Assembly: GCA_947631805.1 (NCBI GenBank)
Contig: CANRNA010000054.1
Span: 1 to 9,247 of the forward strand
DNA: 9,247 bases
Direction: 5' to 3'
DNA from: an uncultured Oscillospiraceae bacterium
Lineage (GTDB): Bacteria; Bacillota; Clostridia; Oscillospirales; Oscillospiraceae
Under the pieces are notes generated by a model. That model saw only the letters and a program-made list of their open reading frames with translations, did no database searches and was not told the origin of the DNA. Position 1 is the first letter of the stretch. The number at the start of each line of letters is the position of its first letter. The position numbers and the translations under genes were made by a program. Positions 1 to 6,987 of the stretch are shown here, one piece after another.

Positions 1-392
1 CGGTAGCCGGTGATGAAGTAATCTATCTTCTGGAACCGCTTGCCCAGGGTCGTGGAGGCGGCGGCCCCCAGGGCCAGGCCCACGGCGCTGGCGATGACGC
101 ACCGTTCCTGGTCCAGGTGGAGCATGGCGCCCACGGCGTAGCCCAGAAACAGCATGGCCACCGGCAGCATGTAGATGAGCAGCGTCACCTTCAGGATGGT
201 CTTCGTCTCGCTCTCCAGCACCACGCGCTCGCCCGGCTGGGCGAATATCTTGTTGTGGGCCGTCACGGATATCTGCTTGCCGTAGATGCACTCTCCGCAT
301 CCGGAGCAGTGGCTGCACGCGGTGACGCGCTCCACGGCCACCTCGGCAAAGCCCTTGTCCAGCAGCTTGGTCACGATACCGGTCTGGGTCAT
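1..392 (-). CDS. RseC-like (SoxR-reducing system family) membrane protein, 3' end outside the window
   Basis: The first 130 residues of a protein of the RseC/SoxR-reducing family are visible; the C-terminus lies beyond the left edge. Residues 26-35 hold a regular C-x2-C-x2-C-x2-C cluster (ACSHCSGCGEC), which fits an Fe-S or redox-active site. Two hydrophobic segments follow at about 68-88 and 98-115, which is the family layout of a short cysteine-bearing N-terminal region and a two-helix membrane hairpin. The ATG at 392 overlaps the TGA of cdaR as ATGA, and a GGAGG sits 7 bases upstream inside cdaR, so translation is probably coupled. Family members are best known from Rnf/Rsx electron-transport clusters, where RseC helps reduce SoxR. 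No rnf gene is visible here, so its role in this operon is unknown. The family call is fairly secure, the function is not. Confidence 0.82.
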   Translation of the reverse strand, partial: MTQTGIVTKLLDKGFAEVAVERVTACSHCSGCGECIYGKQISVTAHNKIFAQPGERVVLESETKTILKVTLLIYMLPVAMLFLGYAVGAMLHLDQERCVIASAVGLALGAAASTTLGKRFQKIDYFITGY

Positions 393-1669
393 CTCTCTTC
401 CTCCATTTGGATATACAGCGGGTAGCTCCCCACGGCCCCGGCGTTTTCAAAGCCGTCCACGTACACGATGGTGGGCACCCTGGTAGTGGTGGGCACCCGG
501 GAGGCGTCGGCCACGCCGGTCAGGTCTGCCACGATCCGTATGTTGTTGGCGTTTATCTTGTCCAGCACATCCTCCGGCGCCCGGATGGTCACGATCTTGT
601 TGCCGTCCATGACGCTGGCGGTGTAGCCGTCGGGGACATTCGTATAGCGCAGGTTCGTCACCGTGAACAGCTTCGTCGCCAGGCCCGTGAACTCCATGTC
701 CACCGTGGCCGAGGTCTCGCCTGACAGGCACTCCACCCCGTTTGGCAGCACGATGGGATAGACCGTGGGCTCAAAGGACAGGTAGCTGCCCAGCTGGATG
801 GTGGCCAGATAGACGATGTTCAGCCCGTCCAGGGTGGCCGCGTCTCCGGCCACGGTGATGGTCTTGGGCTGGATGTCCACCAGCACGTTGTCCGCTGTGG
901 CGCCGCCGCCGCTGATAAGGTCCATCCCCAGGGCGACCTCCTTCACCGTGCTCACCGGCACGTTCACCGACACGATCTCCGTGTCGGACTGCACGTCGTC
1001 AAATTCCAGTGGGTTGCCGTCCGCGTCCAGCAGCACATAGTTGCCGGTGGCGGTGAAGGCGGCGCTCACCTCGTCTCTCGCCACCACCACCTGGACCTTA
1101 TTGATCTGGTCCAGCTCCTCCTCGGGCCCTGTGAAGGTGATGGAGGCCGGGTCGAAGGTCATCTCCGCCGCGTCCACGATATACCCCTCCCCCGGGGTGC
1201 CCTCAAAGCTGCCGGTGACCGGCCAGCTCCTGGTGGCCAGCTTGCTTATCTGCAGGCCTATGGTCTGGGGGAAGCGGCCCGTGTCCTGGATGTTGGCCTG
1301 GTTCACCGTGGAGGGATAGCTCAGGGTATAGGTCATGGCCCGGTAGCCCGCCATGGTGATGTTGGACAGGTTCACCACGGCCTTGATGTCCTCGCTGTTG
1401 ATCTGGGACAGGTCCCGGCGGGTGCCCCGGAGCGTCACGTTCACCGTGGTCGCGTCCTGGTCGGACACCACCAGGTTCAGGGTGTCGCGCATGGCGTCCT
1501 GGCCGGTGAAGGCCACCTCCACCCCGTAGAGGGTCTTGGTCTCGGACGCCCCATAGTTGGAGGTATAGTATAACCATATCACCAGCGCCGAAAACAGGCT
1601 CAGCAGCGCCCAGAACAGGCGGCTGTTGAAAACGCTTTTGTGCTCTGCGGCTGAAGTTTGATTTCTCAT
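389..1669 (-). CDS. cdaR: YbbR-domain protein, CdaA regulator
   Basis: This 426-residue protein has a short cytoplasmic N-terminus, one membrane anchor at about residues 18-35, and a long extracytoplasmic part made of what look like four YbbR repeats (roughly 45-135, 140-230, 235-325 and 330-422). The repeats show recurring beta-rich stretches such as VNVTLRGTRRDL, ITFTGPEEELDQI, ITVAGDAATLDGL and VTIRAPEDVLDKI, each a 'V-x-V-x-G-x-x-x-x-L' type YbbR signature. In Bacillus and Listeria, CdaR binds the membrane part of CdaA and modulates c-di-AMP synthesis. The gene starts 3 bases after the cdaA stop. An AAGGGG ribosome site lies 7 bases before the ATG. The order cdaA-cdaR matches the conserved Firmicutes arrangement, which supports the name. 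Confidence 0.9.
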   Translation of the reverse strand: MRNQTSAAEHKSVFNSRLFWALLSLFSALVIWLYYTSNYGASETKTLYGVEVAFTGQDAMRDTLNLVVSDQDATTVNVTLRGTRRDLSQINSEDIKAVVNLSNITMAGYRAMTYTLSYPSTVNQANIQDTGRFPQTIGLQISKLATRSWPVTGSFEGTPGEGYIVDAAEMTFDPASITFTGPEEELDQINKVQVVVARDEVSAAFTATGNYVLLDADGNPLEFDDVQSDTEIVSVNVPVSTVKEVALGMDLISGGGATADNVLVDIQPKTITVAGDAATLDGLNIVYLATIQLGSYLSFEPTVYPIVLPNGVECLSGETSATVDMEFTGLATKLFTVTNLRYTNVPDGYTASVMDGNKIVTIRAPEDVLDKINANNIRIVADLTGVADASRVPTTTRVPTIVYVDGFENAGAVGSYPLYIQMEEER

Positions 1670-1672
1670 GTA

Positions 1673-2521
1673 TTATCCCCTTTTCCGGGTCAGGCGGCCC
1701 AGCAGGCCCGTCCGCTCCATATCGTCGGCCGGGAGCAGCTCCCGGCGAAGCAGCGCCTCAAAGGTGTCCGGGGACAGATGGCGCTTTAAAAGCCCGTCCT
1801 GGGCCACGCTGATGGCGCCCGTCTCCTCGGAGACGATGACCACCACCGCGTCGGACCGCTCGCTCATACCGATACCGGCCCGGTGGCGCATCCCCAGGTC
1901 ACGGCTCAGGTTGGAGTTCTCCGACAGGGGCAGCATGCACCCCGCCGCCGCCAGGCGGCCGTCCCGGATGATGACGGCCCCATCGTGGAGGGGAGACTTG
2001 TTGAAAAACACGTTTTTCAGAAGCTCCGACGTGACGAGCCCGTCCACCTGGGTGCCGGAGGCCATGGCCTCGTTCAGCCGGTTGGTGCGCTCGAACACGA
2101 TCAGCGCCCCCGTACGGCTGCGGGACATGTCCTCGCAGGCGTAGACGGTCTGCATGATGGACTTCTCCATGGAGGGGATAGCGCCGCCCCGGCCGAACAG
2201 GGACATGAACCTGTACGAGCCCACCCGCTCCAGGGCCCGGCGTATCTCCGGCTGGAACAGCACGATGACCGCCAGGAAGCCTATCTCGAACACCTGCCGC
2301 AGCAGGAAGGAGGTGAGCGTCAGCTCCAGAACGCTGGACAGCCATAAGGCCGCCAGCAGCAGCAATATGCCCTGGGCCACGCGGACGGAATTCGTCCGGC
2401 GGACGAAGGCTATCCCCGCGTAGACCGCTGTCGCCACGATCAGCACGTCCAGTATGTCGGACGGCCCCATGGTCAATATCAGTTTGAACGAATCTCTCAC
2501 ATTGTTCAGAAAATCACTCAT
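1673..2521 (-). CDS. cdaA: Diadenylate cyclase CdaA (c-di-AMP synthase)
   Basis: This enzyme joins two ATP into cyclic di-AMP, the messenger that controls potassium and osmolyte balance and cell-wall homeostasis. The 282 residues match the usual CdaA length (about 270-280). Three N-terminal membrane segments are visible (about 21-41, 48-66 and 70-88), followed by the family motif FQPEIRRALE (89-98). The DAC domain carries RTGALIVFER (136-145), the catalytic DGA at 180-182 (SPLHDGAVI), the RHR at 212-214 (GMRHRAG) and SEETG at 231-235. All key residues are present, so an active enzyme is expected. The ATG at 2521 has a GGAG 7 bases upstream. It is the first gene of its operon, behind a strong promoter at 2580-2608. 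Confidence 0.97.
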   Translation of the reverse strand: MSDFLNNVRDSFKLILTMGPSDILDVLIVATAVYAGIAFVRRTNSVRVAQGILLLLAALWLSSVLELTLTSFLLRQVFEIGFLAVIVLFQPEIRRALERVGSYRFMSLFGRGGAIPSMEKSIMQTVYACEDMSRSRTGALIVFERTNRLNEAMASGTQVDGLVTSELLKNVFFNKSPLHDGAVIIRDGRLAAAGCMLPLSENSNLSRDLGMRHRAGIGMSERSDAVVVIVSEETGAISVAQDGLLKRHLSPDTFEALLRRELLPADDMERTGLLGRLTRKRG

Positions 2522-2579
2522 CGGTCGGCTCCACTGTTTACCCGTCGTTCCCTGGCAAAGTACTCTACGTCAACTTTGT

Positions 2580-2608
2580 ATTATATAACAAAAGGCCGCC
2601 TTTGGCAA
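2580..2608 (-). promoter_or_regulatory. Sigma-A-type promoter of the cdaA operon
   Basis: Read on the minus strand, TTGCCA (2603-2608) and a perfect TATAAT (2580-2585) are separated by exactly 17 bases. Transcription would start near 2573, giving a leader of about 52 bases before cdaA. That leader is too short for a ydaO-type c-di-AMP riboswitch, and none is seen. The spacer contains a small inverted repeat (AAAGG/CCTTT around 2591-2603), which may or may not matter. Confidence 0.8.
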
Positions 2609-2633
2609 CATAATTTCTGCCGGAGTCCTGCGT

Positions 2634-2662
2634 AAAAAACGCACGGCCCGCGCCGCGGGCCG
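2634..2662 (-). terminator. Intrinsic terminator after the cysteine desulfurase gene
   Basis: On the minus strand, an 8-bp GC-only stem (2655-2662 with 2644-2651, 3-base loop) is followed four bases later by six T (2639-2634). It lies about 18 bases after the stop of the desulfurase gene and upstream of the cdaA promoter, so it separates the two minus-strand units. Confidence 0.75.
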
Positions 2663-2679
2663 CGATAGGACTTACGCCT

Positions 2680-3795
2680 TCACCCCAATATATCCTTCAC
2701 CGCCTCTGCGGCGGCCACCGCCTCCCGATAGGTGTTGAAGGGCGAAAAGCTGAAGCGCACCGTCCCCCGCTCCAGGGTCCCGGCCGTTTTATGGGCCAGG
2801 GGGGCGCAGTGGAGCCCCGCCCGGACGGCCACGCCTTTCTCTCCCAGCCGGGCGGCGGCCTCCTCGCAGTCCATGTCCCCTATCTGCACAGACAGCACGC
2901 CTGTCTGGATATCCTTGTCCGGGGCCCGGAACTGCCTGACCCGGCCGTCCCGGGGCAGAGCGTTGGAAAACGCCTCCAAAAGCTCCCGCTCATGGGCCAG
3001 CACGGCGGGGCACGTCTCTCTTTCCAGCCAGCGGACCCCCGCCAGGAGCCCGGCGATGCCCGGCACGTTGTGAGTGCCCGCCTCCAGCCGGTCCGGCAGC
3101 ACGTCCGGCATGTCGGGCTCGGCGCTCATGGAGCCGGTGCCGCCCCGGAGCAGTGGCTCTCCCGGCTCCCGGCACAGCAGCACCCCCGTGCCCTGGGGGC
3201 CCAGAAGGCCCTTGTGGCCCGGCATGGCGGCCCAGGCGCAGCCCAGGCCGTCGAAGTCCAGCCCCACCGCCCCGGCACCTTGGGACGCGTCCACGATCAG
3301 CGGCACTCCCTCCCGGCGGCAAAGGGCGGCTATCTCCTCCACCGGCAGGATATAGCCGAACACGTTGGACACCTGGGTGCAGACGGCGGCTTTCGCCCCC
3401 GGCAGCCTCTCCCGGAAGGCCCGGATGGCCTCCTCCGGCCTGAAAAGCGGCGAGGCGGCTACCCGGATGTCCGCCCCTAGGCCCCACAGGGGCCGCCACA
3501 CCGCGTTGTGCTCGTAGCCGGATATGACCACCCTGTCCCCCGGCCCTATCAGGGAGCGGATGGCGATGTTCAGCCCGTGGGTGGCGCTGGAGGTGAAGAC
3601 CACCTGCTCCGGTCTTTTGACGCAGAACATGTCCGCCAGGGCCGTCCGGCAGTCCAGCACCGTGTCCGCCGCCAGCATGGCGCTCTCATAGCCCCCGCGG
3701 CCGGGGCTGGACATGGTCCTCATGGCCTCCGCCACTGCGTACGCCACGCTGGCGGGCTTTTGCAATGTGGTGGCGGCGCTGTCCAGATAGATCAT
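2680..3795 (-). CDS. Class V aminotransferase, cysteine desulfurase family (TIGR01977-like)
   Basis: This PLP enzyme of 371 residues starts with the family hallmark MIYLDSAATT. It has SSATHGLN (69-76) for cofactor phosphate binding, H96 stacking over PLP, D169 and Q172 (DASQ), and the Schiff-base lysine K195 in PGHKG. The candidate persulfide cysteine is C330 in RAGLHCAPLAHK. Length and motifs fit the 'cysteine desulfurase family' subgroup of anaerobic Firmicutes rather than housekeeping IscS or SufS. By homology it should release sulfur (or selenium) from cysteine (selenocysteine) as an enzyme-bound persulfide. The ATG at 3795 overlaps the TGA of the DUF3343 gene as ATGA and has a GGAGG 7 bases upstream. 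The DUF3343 partner, a predicted S/Se carrier family, suggests directed sulfur or selenium delivery. The acceptor is not visible here. Confidence 0.9.
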   Translation of the reverse strand: MIYLDSAATTLQKPASVAYAVAEAMRTMSSPGRGGYESAMLAADTVLDCRTALADMFCVKRPEQVVFTSSATHGLNIAIRSLIGPGDRVVISGYEHNAVWRPLWGLGADIRVAASPLFRPEEAIRAFRERLPGAKAAVCTQVSNVFGYILPVEEIAALCRREGVPLIVDASQGAGAVGLDFDGLGCAWAAMPGHKGLLGPQGTGVLLCREPGEPLLRGGTGSMSAEPDMPDVLPDRLEAGTHNVPGIAGLLAGVRWLERETCPAVLAHERELLEAFSNALPRDGRVRQFRAPDKDIQTGVLSVQIGDMDCEEAAARLGEKGVAVRAGLHCAPLAHKTAGTLERGTVRFSFSPFNTYREAVAAAEAVKDILG

Positions 3796-4040
3796 ACCGC
3801 CGCCTCCAATGTGCCGTCAGGATGGCGCAGGAGCACCCGTTCCGGCTTCAGGTCAGCCCCCGCCAGCAGGGCCATGGCCTTTTCCCGGTACCGGGCGGGG
3901 ACGGTGACGCAGTAGGCGCACCCCCTGGTGGACGCGGCCTTCGGCACCCGGGACACGGCGGCTGTGACGCCCGCCCGTTCCAGTATCCGGGCCGCCCGCT
4001 GGGCGTAGGTCAGGCTTCGGAAAGTGAGCAAGTAGTGCAT
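3792..4040 (-). CDS. DUF3343 (putative Se/S carrier-like) small protein
   Basis: This is an 82-residue protein of the DUF3343 family, described as Se/S carrier-like (PF11823). It opens with MHYLLTFRSLTYAQRAARIL, which is typical of the family, then has a predicted alpha/beta fold and a conserved cysteine patch at C41 and C44 (RGCAYCVTV). An upstream in-frame start at 4109 would give 105 residues. I prefer the ATG at 4040 because a GGAG lies 8 bases before it and the family begins at this point. The stop overlaps the start of the cysteine desulfurase gene by 4 bases, so the two are probably made together and work together, with the cysteines as the likely site for accepting a persulfide. That function is inference from family and context; it has not been shown here. 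Confidence 0.8.
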   Translation of the reverse strand: MHYLLTFRSLTYAQRAARILERAGVTAAVSRVPKAASTRGCAYCVTVPARYREKAMALLAGADLKPERVLLRHPDGTLEAAV

Positions 4041-4048
4041 AAGCGTAT

Positions 4049-4052
4049 CTCC
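4049..4052 (-). promoter_or_regulatory. Ribosome binding site that sets the DUF3343 start
   Basis: GGAG on the minus strand, 8 bases before the ATG at 4040. The upstream alternative start at 4109 has no such site, so the short form of the gene is favoured. Confidence 0.6.
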
Positions 4053-4111
4053 ATTCTGCTCGCCGCCTGCGGGAAGCGGCTGCATATATCCGGGCCTGTG
4101 CGCACGCAAAG

Positions 4112-4153
4112 ACCCTCCCGCATCTGGTCTCAGGCCATTGTATGCGGGAGGGT
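4112..4153 (-). terminator. 12-bp perfect inverted repeat after ispF, possible terminator or leader hairpin
   Basis: Positions 4112-4123 and 4142-4153 are perfect 12-base inverted copies (ACCCTCCCGCAT with ATGCGGGAGGGT) around an 18-base loop. The repeat begins 16 bases after the ispF stop. On the minus strand the stem is followed only by CTTTGCG, so the T-tract is weak. It may terminate ispDF partially, stabilise the 3' end, or regulate read-through into the DUF3343-desulfurase pair. A weak possible promoter for that pair lies just downstream (TTTGCG at 4105-4110, 16 bases, TATATG at 4083-4088). Confidence 0.5.
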
Positions 4154-4169
4154 GTCCGTTGGGTGTCTC

Positions 4170-4637
4170 TCAGCGCAGCAGCGCCACCGCGTGGCAGCTG
4201 ATGCCCTCGCCGGAGCCGGTGAAGCCCATGCGCTCCTCGGTGGTGGCCTTCACGCTGACGGCGGAGATGTCCGCCTCCAGGTCGGCGGCGATGTTCCGGC
4301 GCATCCGGTCCAGATAGGGAGCCAGCTTGGGCCGCTGGGCGATGACGGTCACGTCGCAGTTCTCCAGGGCGAAGCCCGCCTCTCTCGCCGCCGCCATGGC
4401 CGCGCGCAGGATGACGCGGCTGTCGATGCCCTCTGTGGCCGGGTCGCTGTCCGGAAACAGGTGGCCGATATCCCCCAGAGCAGCCGCCCCCAAAATGGCG
4501 TCCGCCAGGGCGTGGAGCAGCACGTCCGCGTCCGAGTGGCCCAGCAGGCCCTTTTCAAAGGGTATCTCCACCCCGCCGAGGATGAGCTTTCTCCCCTCCG
4601 TCAGCCGGTGGGCGTCGTATCCGTGTCCTATCCTCAC
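4170..4637 (-). CDS. ispF: 2-C-methyl-D-erythritol 2,4-cyclodiphosphate synthase IspF
   Basis: IspF closes CDP-methylerythritol phosphate into the 2,4-cyclodiphosphate with loss of CMP, a step of the MEP isoprenoid pathway. With the GTG start at 4637 the protein has 155 residues, the usual size. It begins (M)RIGHGYDAHRL, as most IspF proteins do. Metal ligands D8, H10 and H34 (GHSDADVL) are present, as are DIGHLFPDSDP (about 56-66) and the C-terminal KATTEERMGFTGSGEGI (130-146). The GTG overlaps the ispD stop as GTGA and has a perfect AAGGAG 8 bases upstream. An in-frame ATG at 4655 would add six residues (MEGETP) and is less likely. Key residues are intact. Translation is probably coupled to ispD. 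Confidence 0.96.
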   Translation of the reverse strand: MRIGHGYDAHRLTEGRKLILGGVEIPFEKGLLGHSDADVLLHALADAILGAAALGDIGHLFPDSDPATEGIDSRVILRAAMAAAREAGFALENCDVTVIAQRPKLAPYLDRMRRNIAADLEADISAVSVKATTEERMGFTGSGEGISCHAVALLR

Positions 4638-5353
4638 TGGTGTCTCTCCTTCCATATCATCTCCGCCACGGCCAGGTCCAGGGGCGTGGTGATCTTTATA
4701 TTCTCCTCGCTGCCACGGGACAGGGCCACCCTGCCGCCGGTGCGCTCCACCGCCGCGCAGTCGTCCGTCACATCCGGGGCGTTGGCCGCCGCGTCCATGA
4801 GCGCGGCCCGTATCAGGTCCGCCTGGAAGCACTGGGGGGTCTGGACGGCAAAAAGGGACGACCTGTCCGGCGTGGACAGCACCAGGCCGTCTTTGGCTAC
4901 TTTCACCGTGTCCTTCACCGGCACCGCCGGGGCCGCCGCCGTGTGACGCCAGGCGGTCCAAAGCCCGTCCAGTATCACGTCCTCCGTCACCAGAGGCCTG
5001 GCCCCGTCGTGGATGGCAATGAGCTCCACCCGGCCGGATACAGCCCTCACCCCGTTCAGGCAGGACCGGGCCCTGGTCGCGCCCCCGGCGGGGAACGCTC
5101 CGGCCTTGGTGATACCGCCCCGGGCGCACAGGGCCCTCACGGTATCCTCCATGTCCGGGCGGACCACCACCGCGATCTCCCTGACGGCCTCCGTCCTCTG
5201 GAAGGCCCGGAGGGTGCGCAGCAGCACCGGCTCCCCCGCCAGGTCCGCCATCAGCTTGTCCCCCCCGAACCGGGCGCCGGACCCGGCCGCCACGATGACC
5301 GCTGCGGCGTAAGGCAGCCGCTCCGTCTTCAGTTTATCCGCCCAAACGCCCAT
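4634..5353 (-). CDS. ispD: 2-C-methyl-D-erythritol 4-phosphate cytidylyltransferase IspD
   Basis: IspD joins CTP and methylerythritol phosphate to CDP-methylerythritol, the step two before IspF. The 239 residues match the family. Visible motifs are the nucleotide-binding AAGSGARFGGDK (22-33), GGATRARS (90-97), HDGARP (115-120), VPVKDTVK (144-151), QTPQCF (171-176), TDD (196-198) and the C-terminal NIKITTPLDL (219-228). The GG-x-R-x-x-S loop contains the usual arginine. The ATG at 5353 is supported by an AGGAGG 5 bases upstream and by a promoter at 5395-5423. The gene overlaps ispF by 4 bases; the two enzymes are fused in some bacteria, but here they are separate reading frames. Confidence 0.97.
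   Translation of the reverse strand: MGVWADKLKTERLPYAAAVIVAAGSGARFGGDKLMADLAGEPVLLRTLRAFQRTEAVREIAVVVRPDMEDTVRALCARGGITKAGAFPAGGATRARSCLNGVRAVSGRVELIAIHDGARPLVTEDVILDGLWTAWRHTAAAPAVPVKDTVKVAKDGLVLSTPDRSSLFAVQTPQCFQADLIRAALMDAAANAPDVTDDCAAVERTGGRVALSRGSEENIKITTPLDLAVAEMIWKERHQ
4646..4651 (-). promoter_or_regulatory. Ribosome binding site that sets the GTG start of ispF
   Basis: AAGGAG on the minus strand lies 8 bases before the GTG at 4637, inside the end of ispD. It decides for the GTG over the in-frame ATG at 4655. Confidence 0.7.
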
Positions 5354-5394
5354 ATCGGCCTCCTCATAACGGCCTGTTCGGCCCCATATATTGG

Positions 5395-5423
5395 ATTATA
5401 CCCGTTTGGGACATCTTACGCAA
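5395..5423 (-). promoter_or_regulatory. Sigma-A-type promoter of ispD
   Basis: On the minus strand, TTGCGT (5418-5423) and a perfect TATAAT (5395-5400) are 17 bases apart. The start of transcription would fall near 5388, about 35 bases before the ispD ATG. The element lies in the short divergent gap before the flippase gene, which supports the downstream start at 5442 for that gene. Confidence 0.8.
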
Positions 5424-5427
5424 GTGC

Positions 5428-5435
5428 AGGGAGGG
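5428..5435 (+). promoter_or_regulatory. Ribosome binding site that sets the TTG start of the flippase
   Basis: AGGGAGGG ends 6 bases before the TTG at 5442. The other in-frame starts upstream, TTG at 5391 and GTG at 5424, have no comparable site. Confidence 0.65.
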
Positions 5436-5441
5436 CTTTTA

Positions 5442-6956
5442 TTGCTTCGGGACAGAACACTCGCCTTCAACACCGCCCTTCTCACCGGCTCGGGGCTGGC
5501 GATGCGGCTGGTGGGCATGGTCTGGCAGATATGGCTCGTCAGCCGCATCGGCGAGGCGGGCATCGGCCTGTTCCAGCTGGTGATGAGCGTCAACGCCCTG
5601 GCCGTCACCGTGGCCATGTCCGGCAGCCGCTACGCCGTCACCAGGCTGGTGTCGGAGGAGCGGGGTCTGGCCCGGCCCCACGGGGCGGCCCAGGCGCTGG
5701 AAAACTGCATGGTATACGGGCTCCTGTTCGGCCTGGCGGCGGGGGCGATACTGATGCTGGCGGCGGAGCCCCTGGGTTTTCTGTGGCTGGAGGACGCCCG
5801 GACCGTCCGACCCCTCATGCTCCTGGCCCTCACCATGCCCCTGACCGGCGTTGACTCGGTGATGCACGGCTACTTTACCGCTGTGGGCCGGGTGTGGAAG
5901 AGCGTGGCCGTGTCCGTGTGTCAGCAGCTGGTGACCATCGCCGCCACGGCGTGGCTGCTCAGAGCCGTGCCCGCCGGGGACCTGGAGCGGGCCGTGGCCA
6001 TGATAACCGGAGGCTCCCTGCTGGGAGAGGCCGTTGGTGTGGCCGCTCTGGGGGCGGCTTATCTCATGGACCGCCGCCGCTACGGGATACGCCGGGACAG
6101 GACCGCCCCGGCCCTGCCGGGCATGACCGACAGGATGCTGACCATCGCCCTGCCCCTGGCCGCCGCCTCCTACGCCAGGAGCGGCCTTTCCACCCTCCAG
6201 CACCTGCTGGTGCCCAGGGGTCTGCGGGCCTCCGGCCTGACGGCGGCCGCCGCCCTGGCGGGCTATGGCATCATCCAGGGCATGGCCCTGCCCGCAGTGC
6301 TGTTCCCCTCCTGCCTGATGATGGCCGTGGCGGAGCTCATCGTGCCCAAGCTCACGGAAAAGCAGATACAGGGCAAGCGGGACAGCATCCGCCGCATCAC
6401 GGAGGACGTGCTGTGGAAGGGGTTTCTGTTCAGTGCCGTCACCGCCAGCCTTCTGCTGGGGCTGGGGGACAGCCTGGGCCTGGCCCTGTACGGCTCCCGG
6501 GAGGCGGGGCAGTACATCCAGGTGTTCGCGCTCATCGTGCCGGTGATGTACATGGACATGGCCACGGACGGCTGTCTCCGGGGCTTGGGAGAGATGATGT
6601 TCTGCATGTATGTGAACATAGCGGACGTAGGCCTGAGCGCCCTGCTGGTGTGGCTGCTGCTCCCCGGCTGGGGCCTGAACGCCTACATATTCGTGATATG
6701 CTTCACGGAGATATTCAACTTCGTCCTCAGCATGGGGCGGCTCCGAAGGGTGTCCGGCTTCCGTCTGCCCCCCGCCCTGGTGGGCAGGGCAGCCTTGTGG
6801 GCGGCTCTCAGCGGGGCTCTTGCCCGGCTGCTGGGGGCAATGTGGGGCGCCGGGCGCAGTCCCGCGGCGCTCATACTGTCCATGGGGGCGGGCCTGGCCC
6901 TTTACGGGGCGGTCATGGCCCGGCATATCACGATACCTTTGACAGAGGGCGAATAA
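5442..6956 (+). CDS. SpoVB-like MOP-superfamily polysaccharide/lipid flippase
   Basis: This is a 504-residue, strongly hydrophobic membrane protein with about 12-14 predicted helices and no signal peptide beyond the first helix. Near the N-terminus, RIGEAGIGLFQLVMSVNAL (residues 35-53) and SGSRYAVTRLVSEERG match the first helices of SpoVB/MurJ-type proteins of the MOP exporter superfamily, here closest to the SpoVB/PST branch. These proteins flip lipid-linked sugar intermediates such as peptidoglycan or capsule precursors across the membrane; the substrate cannot be read from sequence. The start is ambiguous. TTG at 5391 would give 521 residues but would cover the divergent ispD promoter, whereas TTG at 5442 has an AGGGAGGG site. 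No clear promoter is seen for this gene. It is followed after 31 bases by the CoaX-like gene and is probably cotranscribed with it. Confidence 0.85.
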   Translation: MLRDRTLAFNTALLTGSGLAMRLVGMVWQIWLVSRIGEAGIGLFQLVMSVNALAVTVAMSGSRYAVTRLVSEERGLARPHGAAQALENCMVYGLLFGLAAGAILMLAAEPLGFLWLEDARTVRPLMLLALTMPLTGVDSVMHGYFTAVGRVWKSVAVSVCQQLVTIAATAWLLRAVPAGDLERAVAMITGGSLLGEAVGVAALGAAYLMDRRRYGIRRDRTAPALPGMTDRMLTIALPLAAASYARSGLSTLQHLLVPRGLRASGLTAAAALAGYGIIQGMALPAVLFPSCLMMAVAELIVPKLTEKQIQGKRDSIRRITEDVLWKGFLFSAVTASLLLGLGDSLGLALYGSREAGQYIQVFALIVPVMYMDMATDGCLRGLGEMMFCMYVNIADVGLSALLVWLLLPGWGLNAYIFVICFTEIFNFVLSMGRLRRVSGFRLPPALVGRAALWAALSGALARLLGAMWGAGRSPAALILSMGAGLALYGAVMARHITIPLTEGE

Positions 6957-6987
6957 TTTGGTAAGCTAAAGGCGGGAAGTGATCGCT

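Noticed and set aside
2522..2579. A c-di-AMP (ydaO) or other riboswitch in the cdaA leader
   Set aside because: The predicted leader is only about 52 bases and shows none of the complex stems of such riboswitches.
4638..5129. Extension of the ispF frame upstream to 5129, suggesting a fused or longer IspF
   Set aside because: The upstream residues are Gly/Arg/Pro-rich out-of-frame ispD sequence. IspF proper starts at the GTG at 4637 with a matching ribosome site, so there is no IspDF fusion.
3765..5854. Overlapping plus-strand open frames (3765-4946 and 4640-5854) over ispD, ispF and the DUF3343 gene
   Set aside because: They are shadows in GC-rich DNA: no recognisable domain, and opposite strongly conserved IspD and IspF motifs.
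5439..6926. Long open frame of 495 codons on the minus strand opposite the flippase
   Set aside because: The translation is rich in Gly, His, Gln, Pro and Arg with no domain or hydrophobic pattern, as expected for the antisense of a GC-rich membrane protein gene. The plus-strand frame has clear SpoVB-like motifs.
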